From Betaproteobacteria bacterium (GTDB lineage: Bacteria > Pseudomonadota > Gammaproteobacteria > Burkholderiales > SG8-39), in contig VBCJ01000324.1 in assembly GCA_005884335.1 (NCBI GenBank), forward strand, positions 1 to 11,327: a DNA stretch of 11,327 nucleotides. Direction: 5' to 3'. A program made the translations under genes and the position numbers. Below the pieces are notes generated by a model. It was not told where the DNA came from, did not search any database, and worked only from the letters and a program-made list of their open reading frames with translations. Shown here piece after piece: positions 1-5,725 of the stretch; position 1 is the stretch's first letter; the number at the start of each line of letters is the position of its first letter.

Positions 1-753
1 CTGATGCTTATGTTCTCGGGCTACATCGTCGCCTGGGCGCTATTCAATCCGGGGAAGACCCCGCCGCGCGACCAGTTCACGACGCTCGGCGAGAAACTCC
101 ATGCGGCCCGCCATCTGATTCCTGCGGTCCTGCTCATCGGCGCCGTGATCGGCTCGATCTACACTGGCGTCGCCACGCCGACCGAAGCGGCGGTGATCGG
201 CGTCATCGGGGCGCTCGTGCTCGCCGCGGCATCCGGATCGCTGAGCTGGAGGACCTTCGAGGCGAGCGTGATGGGTGCCACCAAGACCTCGTGCATGATC
301 GCCTTCATCCTCGCCGGCGCGGCTTTTCTTACGGTGGCGATGGCATTCACCGGGGTGCCACGAATCATGGCGCAATGGATCGGCGAGCAAGGCTTCGCCG
401 CTTGGCAACTGATCGCCGTGCTGACCGTGTTGTATATCATTCTGGGCTGCTTCATCGACGGCATCTCGATGGTCGTGCTCACTTCTTCGGTCATACTGCC
501 CTCGGTGAAGGCGGCCGGTATCGATTTGCTCTGGTTCGGCATATTCGTAGTGCTGGTGGTCGAGATGGCGCAGATTACGCCGCCGGTGGGCTTCAACCTG
601 TTCGTGCTGCAAGGCCTCACCGGCAAAGACATGTTCTACGTGGCGCGCGCCTCGCTGCCCTTCTTCATCCTGATGGTGCTGGCGGTCGCGATCATCTGGA
701 ACTATCCCGAAATCGTCACCTACCTGCCGGGAAAGATGTTCAATCTGAGCTGA
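1..753 (+). CDS. dctM: TRAP transporter large permease (DctM family), C-terminal part, 5' truncated
   Basis: The frame is open from the first base and ends in TGA, giving about 250 residues of a family usually about 425 long, so roughly the first 40% lies outside the window. The protein is very hydrophobic with several predicted membrane helices. It carries typical DctM features: a PTEAAVIG segment near residues 60-67 (a family hallmark), FIDGISMVVLTSSVILP near 151-167, and an ITPPVGFNLFVLQG stretch near 191-204. Large TRAP permeases form the inner-membrane channel that imports carboxylates or related acids, using a sodium gradient and a periplasmic binding protein. The small permease and binding protein genes are presumably upstream; none is visible here, so the substrate cannot be named. 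It ends 66 bases before the nnr start. The family call is firm. Confidence 0.93.
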   Translation: MMLMFSGYIVAWALFNPGKTPPRDQFTTLGEKLHAARHLIPAVLLIGAVIGSIYTGVATPTEAAVIGVIGALVLAAASGSLSWRTFEASVMGATKTSCMIAFILAGAAFLTVAMAFTGVPRIMAQWIGEQGFAAWQLIAVLTVLYIILGCFIDGISMVVLTSSVILPSVKAAGIDLLWFGIFVVLVVEMAQITPPVGFNLFVLQGLTGKDMFYVARASLPFFILMVLAVAIIWNYPEIVTYLPGKMFNLS

Positions 754-805
754 TTCCCCGGCAGCTCGAGGTCCGCGGCAGATCTCCTTCGAAAGCCAGT
801 CACGC

Positions 806-811
806 TATTAT
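806..811 (+). promoter_or_regulatory. Candidate -10 box (TATTAT) for nnr
   Basis: TATTAT matches the sigma-70 -10 consensus at 5 of 6 bases and lies 8 bases before the ATG at 820. Transcription would therefore start at or within a base or two of the start codon. No good -35 box is visible 16-18 bases upstream, and no Shine-Dalgarno sequence precedes the ATG. This is inference from spacing only. Confidence 0.35.
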
Positions 812-819
812 TGAGCGCC

Positions 820-2295
820 ATGCCCGCGTTCCCCATCTACACGACGAGCGCGATGCGCAAGCTGGAAGAGCTGGCGGCGCCCGCGTCCGGCACGCTCATG
901 GAACGGGCCGGCGCGGCCGCTGCCGAGTTCGCCCGCAGTCTTTGCGGCGATACCGCCAAAGCCGTACTCGTCGTCGCCGGCCCCGGCAACAACGGCGGCG
1001 ACGCTTTCGAGGTCGCGGCACATCTCAGGCGCTGGTTCTTCCGCGTGAGCGTGGTCTTCTCGGGCGAGCGCGACAAGTTGCCGGAAGACGCGCAGGCAGC
1101 GCTCGGCAAATGGGAAGCCGCGGGAGGAACACTGCTCCACGACGTTCCGGGGGAACCGCGCTTCGATCTCGCCGTCGACGGCCTGTTCGGCACCGGACTC
1201 GCGCGCCCGCTTGCGGGAACTCATGGCACGCTGGTCGAAAAGCTCAACGCGCTCGGCGTTCCGATCCTCGCTATCGACGTTCCCAGCGGCATCGACGCCG
1301 ATACCGGCGCGATCATGGGCTGCGCGGTTCGCGCAAGCCACACCGTCACGTTCATCGCTCACAAGCCCGGACTGCTGACTCTCGATGGCCCGGATCACTG
1401 CGGCGAACTGAAACTGGACACGCTCGGACTCGATCCGGTCAGGCTGCTCGAACCCGAGGGGATGCTCCTCGATGCGGACATTCTGGGCCGTGCGATCAGG
1501 CCGCGGCCCAGTAACTTCCACAAGGGGCAGGCAGGCAGCGTCGCCGTTCTGGGCGGCGCGGCGGGAATGGTCGGGGCCGCGCTCATCGCCGGTCGCGCTG
1601 CGCTCAAATGCGGCGCCGGACGCGTCTACCTTGGACTGTTGACCCCGCGACCGCCTTACGTCGATTACACACAGCCGGAATTGATGCTGCGCAAACCCAA
1701 AGAATTGCTTGAGCGAGGTGTCGTCGACGTGCTGGTCGCAGGGCCGGGAATGGGCAAAGCGGACCCGGCACGGAGGCTGCTCGCCGCCGCGCTCGCCGCG
1801 CCGGTTCCGATTGTTCTCGACGCCGACGCGCTCAACATGATCGCGGCGAGCCGAGCGCTCGCCGCGTCACTCGCGAAACGCAAGATGGCCACCATCCTGA
1901 CGCCCCATCCTGCCGAGGCGGGGCGACTGCTGGGCCTAACGACCGGTGGAGTGCAGGCGGACCGCATCGCCTCGGCCAGGGCGCTCGCGCAACGCTACCG
2001 GAGCTCGGTCGTGCTGAAAGGCAACGGCAGCGTGATCGCGGCGCCCGACGGGAAATTCTGGATCAATCCTTCAGGCAACCCGGGGATGGCCTCGGCCGGA
2101 ATGGGGGATGCCCTCGCCGGCATGATCGCGGCGCTCGTTGCGCAGGGCGCCGATCCGCTTCAGGCGCTCCTCGCCGGCGTATACCTTCACGGCGCGGCCG
2201 CGGACGCTCTCGTCGCGTCGGGCCTCGGCCCGGCCGGCATCACCGCAAGCGAAGTGATCGACCGGGCGCGAGTCCTTCTCAACCGCCGCAGCTAG
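820..2295 (+). CDS. nnr: Bifunctional NAD(P)H-hydrate epimerase / ADP-dependent (S)-NAD(P)H-hydrate dehydratase
   Basis: This is a metabolite-repair enzyme. The N-terminal YjeF_N domain (about residues 1-210) interconverts R and S epimers of hydrated NAD(P)H, and the C-terminal ribokinase-like domain (about 225-490) dehydrates the S form back to NAD(P)H using ADP. Visible motifs include GPGNNGGDAFEVA at 54-66, DGLFGTGLARP at 120-130 and AIDVPSGIDADTG at 151-163 in the epimerase. The dehydratase has NFHKGQAGSVAVLGG at 232-246, AGPGMG at 307-312, LDADALN at 333-339, TPHPAEAGRLLG at 361-372, and GNPGMASAGMGDALAG at 419-434, where D430 is the expected catalytic aspartate. The 491-residue length fits the fused bacterial family (E. 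coli YjeF is about 515). An in-frame TTG at 811 would add three residues; ATG 820 is preferred. Its stop overlaps the stop of the convergent gene. Confidence 0.95.
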   Translation: MPAFPIYTTSAMRKLEELAAPASGTLMERAGAAAAEFARSLCGDTAKAVLVVAGPGNNGGDAFEVAAHLRRWFFRVSVVFSGERDKLPEDAQAALGKWEAAGGTLLHDVPGEPRFDLAVDGLFGTGLARPLAGTHGTLVEKLNALGVPILAIDVPSGIDADTGAIMGCAVRASHTVTFIAHKPGLLTLDGPDHCGELKLDTLGLDPVRLLEPEGMLLDADILGRAIRPRPSNFHKGQAGSVAVLGGAAGMVGAALIAGRAALKCGAGRVYLGLLTPRPPYVDYTQPELMLRKPKELLERGVVDVLVAGPGMGKADPARRLLAAALAAPVPIVLDADALNMIAASRALAASLAKRKMATILTPHPAEAGRLLGLTTGGVQADRIASARALAQRYRSSVVLKGNGSVIAAPDGKFWINPSGNPGMASAGMGDALAGMIAALVAQGADPLQALLAGVYLHGAAADALVASGLGPAGITASEVIDRARVLLNRRS

Positions 2296-2915
2296 AACCG
2301 GAAACCCAGCTTCACTCCGTAGCTGGTCGCCTTGCCGGTCCGATCGCCCTCGAAGGCGAGGTTCGTCAGGCCGAAGTTGAGATTGGCTCCCACAAACACC
2401 TTGTTGAGAGACAAGGACTCCTTCGACAGCGCGGGGATGCCATTGGGCGTGCTCGAGGCCCATACCTTGCCGATACCGGCATAAGGCGTAAACATCAGGA
2501 AGCCTTTCGAGATCGAAAGGTCGACGCCCCTGGTATTGAAGTCGAGCTGATCCACGCCGGTGAGCTTGGTGTAGCTGCCGCGGATGCCGATCGCCGGCTT
2601 CGCGACGCCGCCCGAGACGATCGCGTAACGCAACTCACCTCCGTAGAGCCGCACGTTGGTGCCGGGGACCGCGCCGACCATCACGCCGACATCCAGATCG
2701 AGCGGAAGGCCTTTGTGCAAGCGAAGCGACGGAACCGGGAGCGTGGAATGATCTCCGGCGCCGGCCTTTTGGAGCACATCGCTGTTCTTGAGCTTCGTGG
2801 CAGTCACCGCGAAATTGGGCTGACTGAGAGCTTGGATGTTATTGATGTCTCCCGCGACAACAGGCAGCGACACCGCAAGAACCGATACGACGACAAGGCT
2901 GCGTTTGAGATTCAT
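2292..2915 (-). CDS. Small predicted outer-membrane beta-barrel protein of unknown function
   Basis: The 207-residue protein begins with a clear signal peptide: two early basic residues (MNLKR), a hydrophobic core (about 6-17) and a likely cleavage after VVA at 19-21. The mature part has few charges, many glycines and alternating hydrophobic stretches, and it ends in GVKLGFRF. The terminal phenylalanine is the usual BAM-complex recognition signal of outer-membrane barrels. I recognise no specific family; the size suggests a small 8- to 10-strand barrel. The start at 2915 is preferred over a longer reading from 2993 because it combines the signal peptide with an AGGAG site 6 bases upstream. 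It converges on nnr with overlapping stops. Function cannot be assigned; an OmpW-like or porin-like role would be a guess. Confidence 0.8.
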   Translation of the reverse strand: MNLKRSLVVVSVLAVSLPVVAGDINNIQALSQPNFAVTATKLKNSDVLQKAGAGDHSTLPVPSLRLHKGLPLDLDVGVMVGAVPGTNVRLYGGELRYAIVSGGVAKPAIGIRGSYTKLTGVDQLDFNTRGVDLSISKGFLMFTPYAGIGKVWASSTPNGIPALSKESLSLNKVFVGANLNFGLTNLAFEGDRTGKATSYGVKLGFRF

Positions 2916-2921
2916 GATGAT

Positions 2922-2926
2922 CTCCT
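2922..2926 (-). promoter_or_regulatory. Ribosome binding site fixing the start of the beta-barrel gene
   Basis: AGGAG on the minus strand lies 6 bases before the ATG at 2913-2915. It selects this internal methionine, which begins a textbook signal peptide, over the upstream in-frame start at 2993. Confidence 0.8.
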
Positions 2927-3024
2927 GAACGAGAGAGGTAAGGTGCCAGCAATCTAGCACGTCGATGCGGTGCCCAGCCCGACACTTTGCCACGGCTAGA
3001 GGAAATAGTACCGCCGCCCTGGGA

Positions 3025-4524
3025 TCAGGCGGCCTGGCGCTTGGTGTTCGGCTCGGGGTACGGATACAGCATGTTGAGCGCCGTGCTGTGGCCCGCGGTT
3101 TGCACGATGCGCACGTGCTCGCGCTTCAGGTCCCGCGCATGGCGGCAGCCGCAGGAGTGCGCGATCATGTCGATTTCCTTGTTCATGCCCGTCGCGTAGT
3201 TGGCGACGCGCAGGTATTTCTCCTCGACCACGAGTCCGCGCTGCAGGCGGTGGTTGTGCGTCGTCACCCCCGTCGGACAGGTGTTCTGGTGGCAGCGCAG
3301 CGCCTGGATGCAGCCGAGCGAGAACATGAAGCCGCGCGCGGTGTTGACGAAATCGGCGCCGACGCACAGCGCCCACGCGGCTTTCGCCGAAGTGACCAGC
3401 CTGCCCGCGGCGATGACGCGGATACGGCTGCGCAGCCCCGACTCGATCAGCGAGTCGATGACGCGCGGCAGAGCCTCGGCGATCGGAAGGGCCATATGGT
3501 CCATCAGCGCCTGGGGCGCCGCGCCCGAGCCGCCTTCGCCGCCGTCGATGGCGAGAAAATCCGGCGCGTACTCCGGGCCGCGGCGGTTGACCGCGTCGCA
3601 GAGCTCGTTGATGAACTGCCAGCCGCCGATCGCGGTCTTCACGCCTACGGGCTTGCCGGTGAGGTCGCGGACAAGAGCGATCTTGTCGAGCAGCTGATCG
3701 ACGTTGGCGACGTCGCGGTGACGGTTGGGGCTGATCGAATCCTGGCAAGGCGGAATGCCGCGGATGCCCGCGATCTGCTCGGTCACTTTCGCCGCCGGCA
3801 GCACGCCCCCCTTGCCGGGCTTCGCGCCCTGCGAGAGCTTGATCTCGAACGCTTTCACCTGCGGAAACGCCGCGACTTCTCTCGCCCGCTCCCGCGAAAA
3901 GTCTCCGCGTTCGTCGCGCACGCCGTAGTTGGCGGTGCCGATTTGCATGATGACGTCGCAGCCGCCCTCGAGATGGAAAGACGAGAGCCCCCCCTCGCCC
4001 GTGTCCATCCAGCAGCCGGCGAGCGCCGCGCCCCGCGACAACGCGCGCACCGCGGGCTCCGAAATCGCCCCGAAGCTCATGCCGCTGATGTTGACCACCG
4101 ATCTCCCGAGAAACGGCTTCTCGCAAAAATCCTCGCCGATCGCGAGCGGCGGCGTGGGAAGGCGGTCCTCCTCCAGCACCGGATAAGGATGGTTGACGAA
4201 CAGGATCGAACCGGGCTCATTGGTGTTATTGGTCGAGCCGAAGCCGATCACGCCGCCCTCGGCCTTGGCAAGGCGGTAGACCCAGCCGCGAGTGGCGCGG
4301 TTGAAGGGCAATTCTTCGCGGTCGTTCATGAAGAAATACTGCCGGAAGTACTCGCCCTGCTTCTCGAGCATATAGCGCAGATGCCCGATGACCGGATAGT
4401 TGCGAAGAACGGTGTGCTTCTTTTGAGTGATGTCCTGAATGAAGACGATCACGAGAAACGCCAGCAAGGCGAACCCGATCAGGGTCCCGAGGCCATATGA
4501 GACGACGCCCAGCATGCCGGACAC
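3025..4524 (-). CDS. Membrane-anchored FMN-binding glutamate synthase family protein
   Basis: This 499-residue protein matches the central FMN/Fe-S domain of the glutamate synthase large subunit, without the glutaminase or C-terminal beta-helix domain. An N-terminal hydrophobic segment at about 8-29 predicts one membrane anchor. Family motifs include SGMSFGAISEPAVRALSRGA at 147-166, the glycine-rich DGGEGGSGAAP at 327-337 expected to bind FMN, and C405-x5-C411-x4-C416 within GCIQALRCHQNTCPTGV, matching the three cysteines that hold the 3Fe-4S cluster in GltB. The reaction of these stand-alone proteins is not settled; without the amidotransferase domain it would need free ammonia or another donor or partner. 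No gltD-like or glutaminase gene is adjacent. The GTG start at 4524 is chosen because AGGAGG lies 6 bases upstream; the next ATG (4515) is too far from it. There are 109 bases to the downstream gene. Confidence 0.9.
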   Translation of the reverse strand: MSGMLGVVSYGLGTLIGFALLAFLVIVFIQDITQKKHTVLRNYPVIGHLRYMLEKQGEYFRQYFFMNDREELPFNRATRGWVYRLAKAEGGVIGFGSTNNTNEPGSILFVNHPYPVLEEDRLPTPPLAIGEDFCEKPFLGRSVVNISGMSFGAISEPAVRALSRGAALAGCWMDTGEGGLSSFHLEGGCDVIMQIGTANYGVRDERGDFSRERAREVAAFPQVKAFEIKLSQGAKPGKGGVLPAAKVTEQIAGIRGIPPCQDSISPNRHRDVANVDQLLDKIALVRDLTGKPVGVKTAIGGWQFINELCDAVNRRGPEYAPDFLAIDGGEGGSGAAPQALMDHMALPIAEALPRVIDSLIESGLRSRIRVIAAGRLVTSAKAAWALCVGADFVNTARGFMFSLGCIQALRCHQNTCPTGVTTHNHRLQRGLVVEEKYLRVANYATGMNKEIDMIAHSCGCRHARDLKREHVRIVQTAGHSTALNMLYPYPEPNTKRQAA

Positions 4525-4530
4525 GCTTTC

Positions 4531-4536
4531 CCTCCT
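4531..4536 (-). promoter_or_regulatory. Strong ribosome binding site selecting a GTG start
   Basis: A perfect AGGAGG on the minus strand is spaced 6 bases from GTG 4522-4524. The alternative ATG at 4513-4515 would be 15 bases away, so the GTG is the likely start of the glutamate-synthase-like gene. Confidence 0.8.
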
Positions 4537-4581
4537 CTCCGGTCTATTTCCGCGCGGACCGCGTTGCGCTGCCCGCGCCAG

Positions 4582-4587
4582 ATGATA
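4582..4587 (-). promoter_or_regulatory. Candidate -10 box (TATCAT) for the glutamate-synthase-like gene
   Basis: In the 117-base gap between this gene and the upstream FKBP gene, the minus strand reads TATCAT (5 of 6 to consensus), about 58 bases before the GTG start. No convincing -35 box is seen. The gap suggests separate transcription from the peroxidase-FKBP unit. Confidence 0.25.
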
Positions 4588-4641
4588 GGCGAAAACGCGC
4601 AGCGCCGCTTTCGCGAAGAGCCAGCAGGCCGTTGAAAACGC

Positions 4642-5133
4642 TCAGGGCAGGATGCGAAGGATCACCGACTGCGGGTCGTCGGCCGAGCCATTTCGAATCT
4701 CGACGTCGGTGGCCGGGCGCACACCGACAACGGTGCAGGACAACTTGAGCGACATCCCGGCAAGCGCATGGTTGGCGTCGAGCACGACCTTGTCCTCGGC
4801 CATGTCGGTGACCGTGAAGATCAGGTCCGCGTCGTCACCGCCCGCAGCGCCCTCGAAGCGCATTCCGACCTCGAGGACCTCTGGAAAGCGGCTGCGCGGT
4901 TCGACTCTGAGAAGATTTTCGTCGTAGTCGCCGAAAGCATCCTCGGGCTCGAGGCGCACTTCGACGCGATCCTTGACACTCCTGCCTTCGAGGGCGGCCT
5001 CGGCCGCCGGAAATATGTTCCCGTAGCCGCCGTGCAAATACTGCAGAGGCTCCTCGGAGCGCTGGATGAGTGTACCCCAGATGTCGGACAGCTCGACGTC
5101 GAGCGAGACGATCGTGTCTTTTGCGATGATCAA
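4642..5133 (-). CDS. SlyD-type FKBP peptidyl-prolyl cis-trans isomerase, lacking the His-rich tail
   Basis: The 163-residue protein has the SlyD layout. The first FKBP half begins IAKDTIVSLDVELSD (3-17) and contains YLHGGYGNIFPAAEAALEG (32-50) and EPEDAFGDYDENL (62-74). An insert-in-flap chaperone region follows (about 70-120), then the FKBP strand LDANHALAGMSL (118-129), corresponding to the usual DGNHPLAG. It should speed proline isomerisation and act as a cytoplasmic folding chaperone. Unlike E. coli SlyD it has no histidine/cysteine-rich metal-binding tail, so a nickel-delivery role is not supported. The start is TTG: no ATG or GTG lies between it and an in-frame TGA ten codons upstream, and the family aligns from this point. 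No good Shine-Dalgarno sequence is visible. It lies 27 bases after the peroxidase stop in the same frame, so translation may be coupled. Confidence 0.88.
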   Translation of the reverse strand: MIIAKDTIVSLDVELSDIWGTLIQRSEEPLQYLHGGYGNIFPAAEAALEGRSVKDRVEVRLEPEDAFGDYDENLLRVEPRSRFPEVLEVGMRFEGAAGGDDADLIFTVTDMAEDKVVLDANHALAGMSLKLSCTVVGVRPATDVEIRNGSADDPQSVILRILP

Positions 5134-5160
5134 GTGCTCGGATAGGGCCTGGCGCCCGAC

Positions 5161-5679
5161 TCAACGCAGGGATCTGACGAGGTCCAGCATTTGAGCAGCG
5201 TGCCCGCGGGGATTGACGCCGTAGAACACGTGCCTCACGGTGCCCTGCTTGTCGATGACGAAAGTGGAGCGCGTGATGCAGGACTTTCTGGATCCGTTGG
5301 CTTCCTTCTCGTGCACCACGCCGTATTTCCTGCACACCTCGCTCTCGGTGTCCGCGAGCAGCCGGATCGAAACGCCGTGCTGGTCCCGGAAACCGGCGTG
5401 GCAAAGGCAATCGTCCGGACTGACCCCGAGCACCACGCAGTCGTGGCGGGAAAACTCGTCTTCGTGGTCGGAGAAATCGGTCGCCTCCAGCGTGCAATTG
5501 GGAGTGCCGTCCTTGGGATAGAAATAGAGCACGACGTGTTTCTTGCCCCGGAACTGGCCGAGGTCCACCGTTTCCATGTCCGCGTCGGGAAGCGAGAAAA
5601 GCGGTGCCGGCTGGCCCGCTTGCAGCACATCAGGCGGGCGTTCGGTCGTCCTGAGCGACGCTTGGTCTGCGCGTTCCAA
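5161..5679 (-). CDS. bcp: Thiol peroxidase, PrxQ/BCP-type peroxiredoxin
   Basis: This 172-residue peroxiredoxin should reduce hydrogen peroxide and organic hydroperoxides in the cytoplasm, drawing electrons from thioredoxin or a similar thiol. The active-site motif PxxxTxxC is present as PKDGTPNC at 55-62, making C62 the peroxidatic cysteine; STFVID at 138-143 is also typical of the family. The usual PrxQ-alpha resolving cysteine five residues after C62 is replaced by T67, while C91 and C93 occur in the region after SPDD; other cysteines are C81, C116 and C134. Two starts are possible. TTG 5679 has GAGGA 4 bases upstream and is used here. GTG 5628 gives MLQAGQPAPLFSLPD, the usual BCP beginning, but has no visible Shine-Dalgarno site and would drop 17 residues. 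It is first in a unit with the FKBP gene and divergent from roxA. Confidence 0.9.
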   Translation of the reverse strand: MERADQASLRTTERPPDVLQAGQPAPLFSLPDADMETVDLGQFRGKKHVVLYFYPKDGTPNCTLEATDFSDHEDEFSRHDCVVLGVSPDDCLCHAGFRDQHGVSIRLLADTESEVCRKYGVVHEKEANGSRKSCITRSTFVIDKQGTVRHVFYGVNPRGHAAQMLDLVRSLR

Positions 5680-5683
5680 GTTT

Positions 5684-5688
5684 TCCTC
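5684..5688 (-). promoter_or_regulatory. Ribosome binding site supporting a TTG start for the peroxiredoxin
   Basis: GAGGA on the minus strand lies 4 bases before TTG 5677-5679. It favours the longer peroxiredoxin reading over the GTG at 5628, although homology would fit the shorter one. Confidence 0.5.
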
Positions 5689-5710
5689 GCCAGTTTCAAT
5701 GCATCAACAG

Positions 5711-5716
5711 ACTATA
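5711..5716 (-). promoter_or_regulatory. Candidate -10 box (TATAGT) for the peroxiredoxin-FKBP unit
   Basis: The minus strand reads TATAGT, 5 of 6 to consensus, about 31 bases before the TTG start. It overlaps the plus-strand TATAAT of roxA by four bases. No clear -35 box is visible at the standard distance. Confidence 0.35.
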
Positions 5717-5718
5717 AT
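5713..5718 (+). promoter_or_regulatory. Perfect -10 box (TATAAT) for roxA, placed for leaderless transcription
   Basis: A consensus TATAAT ends 7 bases before the ATG at 5726, so the expected first transcribed base is the A of the start codon or its neighbour. No Shine-Dalgarno sequence lies in the 7-base gap (CGCGGCG). The -35 region is poor. Confidence 0.55.
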
Positions 5719-5725
5719 CGCGGCG

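Noticed and set aside
2950..2965. TGGCAC upstream of the beta-barrel gene as half of a sigma-54 promoter
   Set aside because: The matching TTGCA-type half at the required spacing is absent.
3013..3033. GC-rich hairpin (6-bp stem GCCGCC/GGCGGC) at the end of the glutamate-synthase-like gene as a terminator
   Set aside because: It overlaps the stop codon and is not followed by a clear T tract on the minus strand, so a Rho-independent terminator is not supported.
2965..4500. A 511-codon plus-strand open frame covering the glutamate-synthase-like gene
   Set aside because: It is antisense to a gene with full family motifs. Its translation is Arg/Ala/Asp-rich with no domain, as expected for a shadow frame in high-GC DNA.
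3025..4524. Identity as N-methylglutamate synthase subunit MgsC
   Set aside because: No MgsA- or MgsB-like gene is adjacent, and the N-terminal membrane helix fits the general stand-alone family better.
4589..4614. Inverted repeat GCGAAA/TTTCGC in the gap downstream of the FKBP gene
   Set aside because: The inner bases pair poorly, the loop is 14 bases and no T tract follows; it may be chance in GC-rich sequence.
5543..5725. Longer N-terminus for RoxA from an open frame starting at 5543
   Set aside because: The added residues are antisense to the peroxiredoxin gene, and the E. coli homologue aligns from about residue 1 of the 5726 start.
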